A DNA stretch of 6,557 nucleotides from Actinomycetota bacterium. Its GTDB lineage: Bacteria; Actinomycetota; Thermoleophilia; UBA2241. The notes beneath the pieces were generated by a model. It did no database searches. It was not told the DNA's origin and was given only the letters and a program-made list of their open reading frames with translations. Position numbers and translations under genes: made by a program. Every line of letters begins with the position of its first letter. The stretch's first letter is position 1. The stretch is from positions 26,615 to 33,171 of the forward strand of contig PKYM01000050.1 in assembly GCA_003132645.1 (NCBI GenBank), written 5' to 3'. This document shows, piece by piece, positions 1 through 6,410 of this stretch.

Positions 1-20
1 GTCGCGCCGGTTGCGACTGA

Positions 21-60
21 GGGGGGACCCGGCCTTGCGGCCGGGTCCCCCCGCTTCGTT
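21..60. terminator. GC-rich hairpin terminator at the end of the operon
   Basis: A perfect 14-bp stem (21-34 paired with 39-52) encloses a 4-nt loop. It is followed on the plus strand by a modest T-rich stretch (53-62, including TTTT at 59-62). Read as minus-strand RNA, the loop is GCAA closed by C-G, a GNRA-type tetraloop that should be very stable. The T-rich tail is on the plus-strand side, so the hairpin is best formed as a terminator for a rightward transcript entering from the left edge. It also lies about 100 nt past the cupin stop and can end or protect the leftward operon mRNA. A shared, bidirectional terminator between convergent units is the simplest reading. Confidence 0.75.
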
Positions 61-94
61 TTGCAGGCTGTCGCCGCGCCTGCGGCCGCGTCTT

Positions 95-149
95 GGGTCA
101 GACCCGGATCAGGCGACCGCGTCGCCGGCGTATGCCGCACATAGTGTGC
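95..149. other. Run of four short inverted repeats in the operon 3' region
   Basis: Between the cupin stop and the terminator lie four adjacent inverted repeats: GGGTC-A-GACCC (95-105), GGCGAC-CGC-GTCGCC (112-126), CGGC-GTAT-GCCG (126-137) and GCACA-TAG-TGTGC (137-149). Each arm pairs perfectly, with loops of 1 to 4 nt. A NotI-like palindrome GCGGCCGC (82-89) sits beside them. No convincing reading frame occupies 61-157. The elements could fold as a string of small hairpins in the 3' untranslated RNA or be DNA-binding sites. Short palindromes are common by chance in GC-rich DNA, so a function is not established. Confidence 0.4.
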
Positions 150-157
150 CTCGCGCT

Positions 158-538
158 TTAGCCCCAGATGTCGCGGGCAGGCGCGAAGACGACGGCGATA
201 CGGAAGACCTCGCCGCCCTGGATGCGGAAGTTGTGCACGGTGTTCTTGGGGACGTAGAGCGCGTCGCCCTGCTCGACCAGGAAGTCGTCGTCGCCGACCT
301 TGGCCATGGCGCGACCGGAAAGTACATAGAAGACGTGGTCTTCCTTTTCGTGGAGGTCGTCGAGCGCCCCGCCTTCGGGCTGGATCTCGGTGATGTGGAA
401 CTCGAGCTGGGCGCCCGGGCACGACTTGGGGTTGACCAGCGGCCAGCCACGGGTCACCTCGTGCTTGGGCGGGTTCGCCTTGAACTCGACGTCCTTGACA
501 CGGCATACCTTGCCGCGTGCTGCTGTTGCTTCTGCCAT
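158..538 (-). CDS. Small single-domain cupin protein
   Basis: This is a 126-residue cytoplasmic protein with no signal peptide or membrane segment, matching one conserved beta-barrel cupin domain (about residues 42-120). Cupin motif 1 spans about 56-75 and ends in VFYVLSG. Its usual metal-binding His-x-His is here H63-E-K65, with another His at 68, so one canonical ligand is replaced. Motif 2 is intact: G91, then P97 and H102. The ATG at 538 is chosen; the codon just before it is GTG (541), which would add one residue. AAAGGA lies 8 nt upstream of the ATG and serves either start. It is the last gene of the operon, 82 nt past the dehydrogenase stop. Such small cupins act as sugar isomerases, epimerases, KdgF-like ring openers or dioxygenases. 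The context suggests a role on a sugar acid or keto-inositol, but the substrate cannot be read from the sequence. Confidence 0.85.
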   Translation of the reverse strand: MAEATAARGKVCRVKDVEFKANPPKHEVTRGWPLVNPKSCPGAQLEFHITEIQPEGGALDDLHEKEDHVFYVLSGRAMAKVGDDDFLVEQGDALYVPKNTVHNFRIQGGEVFRIAVVFAPARDIWG

Positions 539-579
539 CACTTTCGTCCTTTCTAGTTTGCGACCTCTTGGTCTGCTAC

Positions 580-620
580 CGGCATGCCGTACTCGCGATG
601 AGCGCTCGACACTACGAGCG
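580..620. other. Inverted repeats between dehydrogenase and cupin genes
   Basis: The 82-nt gap between the dehydrogenase stop and the cupin ATG is the longest spacer inside the operon. It contains a perfect 10-bp palindrome CGGCATGCCG (580-589) and a hairpin CGCTCG-ACACTA-CGAGCG (603-620) directly after the dehydrogenase stop codon. Neither is followed by a T-run in the minus-strand direction, so a strong intrinsic terminator is unlikely. An mRNA-stabilising or processing element that sets different levels of the last gene is possible. I saw no convincing promoter for the cupin here. Confidence 0.4.
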
Positions 621-1706
621 TCAGGGCTCGAGCACGACCTTCATGGCGCCGTCGCGGCGCTCGACGAACGTCGCCAGCGCCTCGGCGAACTGGTCGAGCG
701 GGAACGTGTGCGTGTGGATGCCGTCCGTGGTGACCGCGCCGCTGGCCATGAGCGCCAGCGCCGGAGCGGCCGTGTTGGGGTTGGCGCGCACGCCCAGGAT
801 GTCGAGCTCGGCGAGCGTCATCTGGCCCCAGGGCACTTCGATGGTCGAGGTCGGCAGGCCGTTCATGACGAGACGGCCGCCCTTGCGGGTCGCCTTGATC
901 GCCCAGTCGATGGCCTGCTGCGTGCCGGCGCACTCGACCGTGCAGTCGACGCCGATGCCGCCGGTGAGCTCGAGGACCTTGGCCACCGGGTCGTCGACCT
1001 TCTCGTAGTCGATACCGATGGCGCCCATCTTGACGGCCTGCTCGAGCCGCGGACCGCGACCGATCATGGCCACGAACCGGGCGCCCGAGGCCTTGGAGTA
1101 CTGGAACGAGAAGTTGCCCACCGCGCCCGGGCCGGTGATCAGCACGGCGTCGCCGGTCTTGACCGCGCCGCGCTGCACGCCGTGCAGGGCGACGCCGGCC
1201 GAGTCGAGCATGGCGCCCTGATGGTAGGACAGCCCGTCGGGCAACGGGGTCACAGACTTGACCGACGACACGATGTACTGGGCATAGGCGCCCTGTGAGG
1301 TGAAGCCGTAGTGACGATGGCCCGAGGCGTTGTCGCCGTAGTTCAGGCAGACCGTGTAGTGGCCGGTCATGCAGTTGAGGCAGATGCCGCAGCCTTTGTG
1401 GGCCTCGCCGGCCACGCGCGTGCCGACGGCGTACTTGGCGGCGACTTTCTTGGAGGCCTTGAGATCGTCGGAGAGCTCGACGACCTCGCCGGCCCACTCG
1501 TGGCCGATGATGCACGGGTAGGCGGGTGGCCACATGCCCGGGAACTTGCCGGCCACGATCTTGGGGTCGGTCCCGCAGATGGCGATGGCACGCACGCGGC
1601 AGAGCACCTCGTCGCCGGTCGGCTGGGGAACCGGCACCTCTTGCAACTCGAACTCGTTCGGCCCTTTGAGGACCACGGCCTTCATGGTGGCAGGTATGTC
1701 GCCCAT
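621..1706 (-). CDS. Zinc-dependent medium-chain alcohol/polyol dehydrogenase, candidate inosose dehydrogenase
   Basis: This is a 361-residue member of the zinc-binding MDR superfamily, with an N-terminal GroES-like catalytic domain and a C-terminal Rossmann domain. Likely catalytic-zinc ligands are C44 (in CGTD) and H69 followed by E70 (in GHE), with D168 where many relatives carry Glu. The structural zinc lobe is complete, with C106, C109, C112 and C120 spaced C-x2-C-x2-C-x7-C. The cofactor loop is TGPGAVG (191-197). At the end of the second Rossmann strand, where NAD-dependent members usually have Asp, the sequence reads I-G-R-G (215-218), which hints at NADP preference. The start at 1706 is favoured by AAGGGG 7 nt upstream; the internal Met8 (1685) lacks a ribosome site. 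It begins 13 nt after the epimerase stop. Context with IolN- and IolO-like genes makes it the candidate for oxidising scyllo-inosose to the diketo-inositol (the IolM role). Sugar, polyol or threonine dehydrogenase activity is equally allowed by the fold. Confidence 0.92.
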   Translation of the reverse strand: MGDIPATMKAVVLKGPNEFELQEVPVPQPTGDEVLCRVRAIAICGTDPKIVAGKFPGMWPPAYPCIIGHEWAGEVVELSDDLKASKKVAAKYAVGTRVAGEAHKGCGICLNCMTGHYTVCLNYGDNASGHRHYGFTSQGAYAQYIVSSVKSVTPLPDGLSYHQGAMLDSAGVALHGVQRGAVKTGDAVLITGPGAVGNFSFQYSKASGARFVAMIGRGPRLEQAVKMGAIGIDYEKVDDPVAKVLELTGGIGVDCTVECAGTQQAIDWAIKATRKGGRLVMNGLPTSTIEVPWGQMTLAELDILGVRANPNTAAPALALMASGAVTTDGIHTHTFPLDQFAEALATFVERRDGAMKVVLEP

Positions 1707-1719
1707 TGCTCCGCCCCTT

Positions 1720-2577
1720 TCAGATGTGTCGTGAGATCACGGATTGACTGCTTGTCTTGAGTGACTGGTTGATAGACGTGGCGTAGCGCCGCGCCTGCTC
1801 GGCCGCCGCCCGGTCGTCGGGCAGCGGCAGGACCTCCGCCGAGAGCCAGCCGTCGTAGCCGATGTCGGCAAGCGCCGCGACGACCTGGTCGAAGTCGACG
1901 TGACCCATGCCGGCCGCGCGGCGGTTGCTGTCGACCAGGTGGAAGTGCCCGAGGCGCGCCCCGGTGGCACGGATCGCGTCGCCGATGGCGACCTCTTCGA
2001 TGTTCATGTGGAAGACGTCGAGGAGCACCGCCACGTTGGCGGCGCCGACGCGTTCGACAGCGGCCACGGTCTGCGCCGCCGTGTTCAAGAGCGCCGTCTC
2101 GTAGCGGTTGATGGCCTCGACGACGAGGCCGGCGCCGACGGCGGCCGCGTGGTCGGCGCACTCGCGCATGCTGGCCACGAAGCGCGCGACGGCGCCGTCG
2201 AGGTCGCCGTCGGGCGGCCTGGTGCCGCGCGCGAGACCCACGATCACCGGGGCGCCGAAGGGCGCGCCGTAGTCGATCAGCTCGTTCACGCGCGCGACGG
2301 CGCGGGCGCGCCCCCCCTCGTCTGAGTCGGACAGCGACAGCCCATCCTCCAGAAAGACGCGGCCGCTGGCGAGCGCCGCCAGCTCAAGGCAACCGGCGCG
2401 CAGCAGCGACTCGAGCTCGCGGCGATCGAGCTCGTCGGGGCTGCGCATGCTGATCTCGATGCCCTCGAAGCCGAGCTCACGCGAGACCGCGACGCACTCG
2501 CGGACGTGTCCGGCGTAGAGCATAGGGCCGAAGCCGGTGGGCCCAGCCGAGGTGGCCACGCAGGCCTTCCAGCTCAC
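1720..2577 (-). CDS. iolO: TIM-barrel sugar-acid epimerase, 5-dehydro-L-gluconate epimerase (IolO)-like
   Basis: This is a 285-residue xylose isomerase-like TIM barrel of the sugar phosphate isomerase/epimerase family. The metal-binding set is visible: E154 in EAINRYE, D187 in LLDVFHMN, H213 in HFHLVDSN and E248 in SAEVLPLP. Their spacing matches that known for D-tagatose 3-epimerase. Blocks such as NRYET, FHMNIEEV, HFH-x-x-DSNR, a GH-x-DF block and LPLP resemble, as I recall them, the Thermotoga maritima IolO (TM0416), which converts 5-dehydro-L-gluconate to D-tagaturonate by C3-type epimerisation. The GTG start overlaps the IclR stop as GTGA (4 nt), and no clear ribosome site precedes it, so translation is probably coupled to the upstream gene. 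The last roughly 20 residues are polar and look like a variable tail. Other ketose 3-epimerases or inosose dehydratase relatives are alternatives, but the neighbouring IolN-like gene supports the IolO reading. Confidence 0.85.
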   Translation of the reverse strand: MSWKACVATSAGPTGFGPMLYAGHVRECVAVSRELGFEGIEISMRSPDELDRRELESLLRAGCLELAALASGRVFLEDGLSLSDSDEGGRARAVARVNELIDYGAPFGAPVIVGLARGTRPPDGDLDGAVARFVASMRECADHAAAVGAGLVVEAINRYETALLNTAAQTVAAVERVGAANVAVLLDVFHMNIEEVAIGDAIRATGARLGHFHLVDSNRRAAGMGHVDFDQVVAALADIGYDGWLSAEVLPLPDDRAAAEQARRYATSINQSLKTSSQSVISRHI

Positions 2578-3461
2578 GGCCGGCCGCCCGATCCGCCGGC
2601 CGGCACCGTCGGCCGGCTGGTCTCGGCGCCGGCCACATGGCCGAGCCTGTGCGACAGCTCCACGCCGGCGGCGACGATGGCCTCGATGAGCAGTGGCAGG
2701 CGCTCGGGGCTGAAACGCTGCTCGATGCCCGAGAGACTCACGGCGGCCACCACGTGACCGGTGTGGTCGCGTACAGGGGCGCCCACCGCACAGGCGTGCA
2801 GCGTGACGTCCTCGCGGCTCACGGCATAGCCCCGCTCGCGGATCTCGCGGCGGTCGTGTTCGAGCGCCGCTCGCGAGACCAGGGAGTGCTCGGTCATCGC
2901 CTGGATGTGTCGCGTCACGATCTCTTCCCAGCGCTGCGCCGGACAGTGCGCGAGCAGCACCCTGGGAGCCGCGCCGCAGTTGAAGTGCTGACGCTTGCCC
3001 ACCTCGAGAAACAGGACGCGTAACTCATTGCGCGAATCGAAGCGCCTGATGCACAAGGCCTCGTCGCCGTCGGGAACGACCACGTAGGCCGTCTCGCCGG
3101 CCTCCTCGGCCAGGGCCTCGAGCAGCGAGTCCGAGCGTGTCGCCAGCTCCATCGTCTTGGAGACGATGCTCCCCAGCCTGAACACGCGCAGGCCGAGTCG
3201 GTAGCGCCGACTGGCCGGGTCGAACTCGATCATCTCCTCGTGGCGCAGCGCCCCGAGCAGGCGGTGCGTCGTGCTCTTGGTGAGGCCGATGCCGGAGCTG
3301 ATCTCCGTGAAGGAGAGCTCCGGCCGCTCGAGCGAGAACTGGTCGAGGATGGCCACGGCGCGCGAGACGCTGCGCACCGGCGACACCTCGCCGCCCAGCG
3401 GCTGCGCTTGCTGGGCTTCGAGGTCGTCGACGCTGTCGAGGTTGTCGACCGGGCGTGTCAC
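2574..3461 (-). CDS. IclR-family transcriptional regulator
   Basis: This is a 295-residue one-component regulator. Residues about 29-90 form the IclR winged helix-turn-helix: SVSRAVAILDQF, then LSFTEISSGIGLTKSTTHRLL as scaffold and recognition helices, then a wing ending in RRYRLG. The ligand-binding GAF-like domain covers about 105-275, with the typical blocks GAAPRVLLAH (163-172), GYAVSREDV (211-219) and GAPVRD (227-232). A 28-residue acidic N-terminal extension and a Gly/Pro-rich C-terminal tail (from about 277) look disordered. The start is GTG at 3461. The only purine-rich stretch (GAGAGGG) is about 13 nt upstream, which suggests low translation; no better in-frame start is evident. The gene lies mid-operon, 38 nt after the hydrolase, so its own level would rise with the operon. 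It is the natural candidate to bind the direct repeats at the operon promoter, with a pathway sugar acid or inosose as effector. Repressor or activator mode is unknown. Confidence 0.93.
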   Translation of the reverse strand: MTRPVDNLDSVDDLEAQQAQPLGGEVSPVRSVSRAVAILDQFSLERPELSFTEISSGIGLTKSTTHRLLGALRHEEMIEFDPASRRYRLGLRVFRLGSIVSKTMELATRSDSLLEALAEEAGETAYVVVPDGDEALCIRRFDSRNELRVLFLEVGKRQHFNCGAAPRVLLAHCPAQRWEEIVTRHIQAMTEHSLVSRAALEHDRREIRERGYAVSREDVTLHACAVGAPVRDHTGHVVAAVSLSGIEQRFSPERLPLLIEAIVAAGVELSHRLGHVAGAETSRPTVPAGGSGGRP

Positions 3462-3499
3462 CGCGTGCTTTCGACCCTCTCTCGCCGCTTCCGCGCCGG

Positions 3500-4594
3500 T
3501 CAGTGCTGGCCCAGGATGGGCAGTGCCGTGATCGGCTTCCAGCCGGGGCTGCCGGGCTCGCGCAGGAAGGGCTCCATGTCGGCCGCCGTACGGAACGTCG
3601 TCTCTTCGACGGGAGGCACGGTGCCGGCCGGGAAGACCTTGAGGATGTCGTCGATCACCATGGTCAGGTACTTGCAGATGGCGGCCACAGGGCGCTTGGC
3701 CTTCTCGGGGTCACCCAGGGTCGGCTTGCCGACGACGCCCTCGGGCGTGCCGAAGAACTCGATCGCGAAATGCCCCTCGCCCTCGGACCAGCGCTGCGGG
3801 CGATTGATGCCGTCGACCGAGTTGTTGAAGTGGCCGGCCGGCAGGTACTGCTTGGTCTCGGTGTCGACCGTGTAGTTCATGTCGACCATCTCGGGGAAGA
3901 ACAGCAGGCCGATCGACGTCTCGGCCTCGTCGGCGTGGATGAACTGCGTGTCCCACTCGCCGCCCATGTCCTTGGTACGGAAGAAGTCCTTGACCGAGCG
4001 GTGCCAGTCGATGACGCGATACACGCCGGGGAGCTGGTAGCGCTTGAGGAACTTGTGCAGGGCCGACTCGAGCATCCACAGGTGACCGTGGTTGTTGACG
4101 ATGATCTGCTTGCGAAAGCCGTCGTTCCACAGGCCGAGCATGACGTCGATGAGCGTCTCCTCGACGACCTCTTCGCGCAACATGACGGTGCCCGGCATGC
4201 CCAGGTGGTGATAGGGATGACCGCCGTACATCAGCGGCGGGATGGCGAGACTCACCGGCGCGCCACGCTTCTCGGTGTAGCGGTGCACCGCCTCGCAGAT
4301 CTGGCTCACGAACAGCGTGTCCATGGCGGTGACCGTATGGCGGCCGTGGTTTTCGGTGCAGCCCACCGGAATGAGCACCACGTCGTTCTTGCGGCGGTTC
4401 TCCTCGACGTGCGCCCGGATGGTCGTCTGGATGTAGCTGCCGGGCTTGGCCCACTCGCAGGGCGAAGGGACGCCGTAGTCGGCGAGGATGGCTTCGATCT
4501 GCGCTGCGTCGGCCTCCCACAGCTCCTTGAACATGCGACCGACCGCGGTGTCTTCGAAGAACAGGTCAGGACGATTCGTAGACAGGATTGCCAT
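3500..4594 (-). CDS. iolN: Creatininase-superfamily hydrolase, 3-dehydro-scyllo-inosose hydrolase (IolN)-like
   Basis: This is a 364-residue cytoplasmic metal-dependent hydrolase of the creatininase superfamily, longer than the roughly 250-residue creatininase core. The superfamily signature reads IPVGCTENHGRHTVTAMD (75-92), giving likely metal ligands E81, H83 and D92. Further candidates are H169 in VNNHGH (166-171) and E223 or E225 in HADEAETS (220-227). The sequence around YGGHPYHHLGMPGTV (123-137), WNDGF (156-160), RVIDWHR (193-199) and the C-terminal PPVEE block are features I associate with Thermotoga IolN (TM0413). That enzyme hydrolyses the C-C bond of 3-dehydro-scyllo-inosose to open the ring to 5-dehydro-L-gluconate. 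The ribosome site is excellent: the transketolase stop TAA merges into AAGGAGG, 5 nt before the ATG, in a 10-nt spacer. The IolO-like gene downstream would use its product. A different cyclic diketone or amide substrate remains possible. Confidence 0.85.
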   Translation of the reverse strand: MAILSTNRPDLFFEDTAVGRMFKELWEADAAQIEAILADYGVPSPCEWAKPGSYIQTTIRAHVEENRRKNDVVLIPVGCTENHGRHTVTAMDTLFVSQICEAVHRYTEKRGAPVSLAIPPLMYGGHPYHHLGMPGTVMLREEVVEETLIDVMLGLWNDGFRKQIIVNNHGHLWMLESALHKFLKRYQLPGVYRVIDWHRSVKDFFRTKDMGGEWDTQFIHADEAETSIGLLFFPEMVDMNYTVDTETKQYLPAGHFNNSVDGINRPQRWSEGEGHFAIEFFGTPEGVVGKPTLGDPEKAKRPVAAICKYLTMVIDDILKVFPAGTVPPVEETTFRTAADMEPFLREPGSPGWKPITALPILGQH

Positions 4595-4604
4595 TGCTTC
4601 CTCC

Positions 4605-5567
4605 TTAGCGCTTTACTTTCGTGGCGGCCGTCGCGCCGGAGACCAGTGCGGTCGCCGCGGCTGCGATGTGGCCTGAAGTCAAGCCGTACTTCTCGAGCAG
4701 CGCGTCGTTCGACGCCGACTCGCTGTAGACGTCGGCGATGCCGACGCGCTTCATGGGCGTGGGGCGGTGCTCGCCGAGCGTCTCGGCCACGGCGCCACCC
4801 AGGCCGCCGATGATGGTGTGCTCCTCGGCGGTAACGACCCGCCCGGTCTTCTCGGCCGCGGCGACGATCGACTCGACGTCGAGCGGCTTGAGCGTCGGCA
4901 CGTGCAGAATGTGGACGCTGATGCCCTCGGCCTGGAGCGCCTCAGCCGCCTCGACCGCGCGCCCCAGCATGATGCCGGTCGTCATGACGGTGACGTCGCT
5001 GCCCTCGCGCACGACCACCGCGGGGCCGATCTTGAACTCGTAGCTATCGTCGAAGACGACCGGACAGGGGTCGCGAGTGAGACGCAGGTAGACGGGACCG
5101 CCGTACTCGGCGACGGCGAACACCGCCTTGGCGGCCTCAACGCCGTCGCCCGGCGCCACGACGGTCATGTTGGGCATGGCTCGCATGATCGCCGCGTCCT
5201 GGACGGCCTGGTGGCTCTTGCCGTTCTTGCCCACGAGCAGGCTGCCGTAGGCGCCGACGACGACCACGGGCAGGCGTGGCTGGGCGATCGAGATCCTGAT
5301 CTGGTCGAGCGCTCGCTTGGCGGCAAAGCAGGCGAAGGTGCTGGTGAACGGGACGAAACCCATGGTGGCAAGACCGGCCGCCACGCCCATCATGTTCTGC
5401 TCGGTGACTCCCATCTGAAAGAAGCGGTCGGGGTAGGCTGCGGCGAACAGGCTCACCTTGGTGGACGACGCCAGGTCGGCGTCGAGGACGACGACCCGCT
5501 CGTTCCGCGCGCCCAGATCGACAAGGGCCTCGCCGAAGGCGTCGCGCTGGGCCACGAGCTCAGGCAT
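4605..5567 (-). CDS. Split transketolase, C-terminal subunit
   Basis: This 320-residue subunit carries the pyrimidine-binding domain (about 5-170) and the C-terminal domain (about 185-305) of transketolase. The catalytic Glu that activates the thiamine cofactor is E56 in GVTEQNMMGVAAGLA. The cofactor and substrate wall is seen in FACFAAKRALDQIR (78-91) and the SHQ motif (118-120), followed by DAAIMRAMPN. GPVYLRLTR (157-165) and EEHTIIGGLGG (248-258) are also typical. With its partner it transfers a two-carbon ketol unit between a ketose donor and an aldose acceptor. The ATG at 5567 lies inside the end of the N-terminal subunit gene; the two share eight bases reading ATGCCTGA. GGAGG sits 9 nt upstream, so coupled, equimolar synthesis is expected. 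The C-terminal tail is Ala/Thr-rich and basic. Deoxyxylulose-phosphate synthase and pyruvate dehydrogenase beta subunits are relatives, but the split layout and motifs favour transketolase. Substrate specificity cannot be read. Confidence 0.93.
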   Translation of the reverse strand: MPELVAQRDAFGEALVDLGARNERVVVLDADLASSTKVSLFAAAYPDRFFQMGVTEQNMMGVAAGLATMGFVPFTSTFACFAAKRALDQIRISIAQPRLPVVVVGAYGSLLVGKNGKSHQAVQDAAIMRAMPNMTVVAPGDGVEAAKAVFAVAEYGGPVYLRLTRDPCPVVFDDSYEFKIGPAVVVREGSDVTVMTTGIMLGRAVEAAEALQAEGISVHILHVPTLKPLDVESIVAAAEKTGRVVTAEEHTIIGGLGGAVAETLGEHRPTPMKRVGIADVYSESASNDALLEKYGLTSGHIAAAATALVSGATAATKVKR

Positions 5568-6405
5568 CGAAAACCGCCTCCAGGGCGCAGAGCTCGGCGA
5601 GCGCCTGTCCTTCCTGTTCGTCGGAGACCAGGGCCGCGTGCCACAGATGCGTGTTCTCCATGAACGAGACGCCCTTGCCCTTGATCGTCTGGGCGACGAT
5701 CACGCTCGGACGCCCCTTCACGGCCTTCGCCGCCTCGCAGGCGGCCACGATCGCCGCGATGTCGTGGCCGTCGCACTCGATCACGTTCCAGCCGAAGGCC
5801 CTCCACTTGTCGGGGATGGGCTCGACCGGCATGATCGCGGCCGTGTCGCCCATGAGCTGGACGTGGTTGTCGTCGACGATCGCCACGAGCGAGTCGAGGC
5901 CGAACTTGGCGCCCGTCAGGGCGGCCTCCCACACCTGGCCCTCCTCCAGCTCGCCGTCGCCCAGGAGCACGTAGACGCGCACCTCGTCGCGTTTGTCGAG
6001 CCGCGCGCCGAGCGCCATGCCGACGCCCGCCGAGAGCCCCTGACCAAGCGAGCCGGAGGCCATGTCGACGCCGGGCGTGCGAATGTCGGGATGGCCCTGC
6101 AGGATCGAATCGATCTCGTCGAAGGTGGCAAGCGTGTCGGCCGAGAAGTAGCCGCGCTCCATGAGGGCGACGTAGTAGATCACGGCCGCGTGACCTTTGG
6201 AGAGGATGAACCTGTCGCGGTCCTGCCAATCGGGGTTCGCCGGGTCGAGGCGCATGACTTTGAAGTACAGGGCGGTCAGGATCTCGGCGATGCTCAGGCA
6301 GCCGCCGGGGTGTCCCGCCTGGGCGCGACAGAGCGTCTCAATGGTGCCGCGCCTCAACTTGTACGCCAGCGGGGCGAGGTTCTCGCGGTCGCCTGTGCCT
6401 GCCAT
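5560..6405 (-). CDS. Split transketolase, N-terminal (thiamine diphosphate-binding) subunit
   Basis: This 281-residue subunit corresponds to the pyrophosphate-binding domain of transketolase. Visible motifs are GHPGG (31-35), LSKGHA (68-73), GHP (104-106), GSLGQGLS (118-125), the thiamine diphosphate and metal motif GDGE (149-152) through to DDN (178-180), and KGKG (242-245) followed by N-x-x-x-WH (251-256). The DDN end of the cofactor motif replaces the more common NN but keeps the metal-binding Asn. The length matches other two-gene transketolases. The ATG at 6405 is supported by GGAGGA 5 nt upstream. This is the first gene of the operon, after an approximately 80-nt leader. In bacteria with a separate full-length enzyme for the pentose phosphate pathway, extra split transketolases often belong to dedicated sugar pathways, such as those for apulose phosphate or 6-deoxy-6-sulfofructose. 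Its place ahead of inositol-type genes suggests such a dedicated role, but housekeeping transketolase supply cannot be excluded. Confidence 0.94.
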   Translation of the reverse strand: MAGTGDRENLAPLAYKLRRGTIETLCRAQAGHPGGCLSIAEILTALYFKVMRLDPANPDWQDRDRFILSKGHAAVIYYVALMERGYFSADTLATFDEIDSILQGHPDIRTPGVDMASGSLGQGLSAGVGMALGARLDKRDEVRVYVLLGDGELEEGQVWEAALTGAKFGLDSLVAIVDDNHVQLMGDTAAIMPVEPIPDKWRAFGWNVIECDGHDIAAIVAACEAAKAVKGRPSVIVAQTIKGKGVSFMENTHLWHAALVSDEQEGQALAELCALEAVFDA

Positions 6406-6410
6406 ACGAC

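Noticed and set aside
82..89. Palindrome GCGGCCGC as a possible recombination or attachment site
   Set aside because: An 8-bp GC palindrome is unremarkable in this base composition and no integrase, duplicated arm or tRNA is present.
390..1298. Long plus-strand open frame of 302 codons opposite the dehydrogenase and cupin genes
   Set aside because: It covers the complement of two well-supported genes, spans their intergenic gap and encodes an Arg/Gly/Asp/His-rich sequence without family motifs. Such antisense frames are typical of high-GC coding DNA.
3455..4813. Plus-strand open frame of 452 codons opposite the hydrolase gene
   Set aside because: It is the longest open frame in the window but mirrors a gene with clear creatininase motifs and a strong ribosome site. 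Its translation is low-complexity and ends in an Arg-rich tail.
5560..5567. Frameshift in a single full-length transketolase gene
   Set aside because: The second half has its own ATG, an upstream GGAGG and a start typical of C-terminal subunits, and the 8-nt overlap is common for two-gene transketolases.
4605..6405. Deoxyxylulose-5-phosphate synthase or pyruvate dehydrogenase-type enzyme instead of transketolase
   Set aside because: The GHPGG, LSKGHA and GSLGQGLS order and the subunit lengths fit split transketolase; no lipoyl or E2 partner gene is present.
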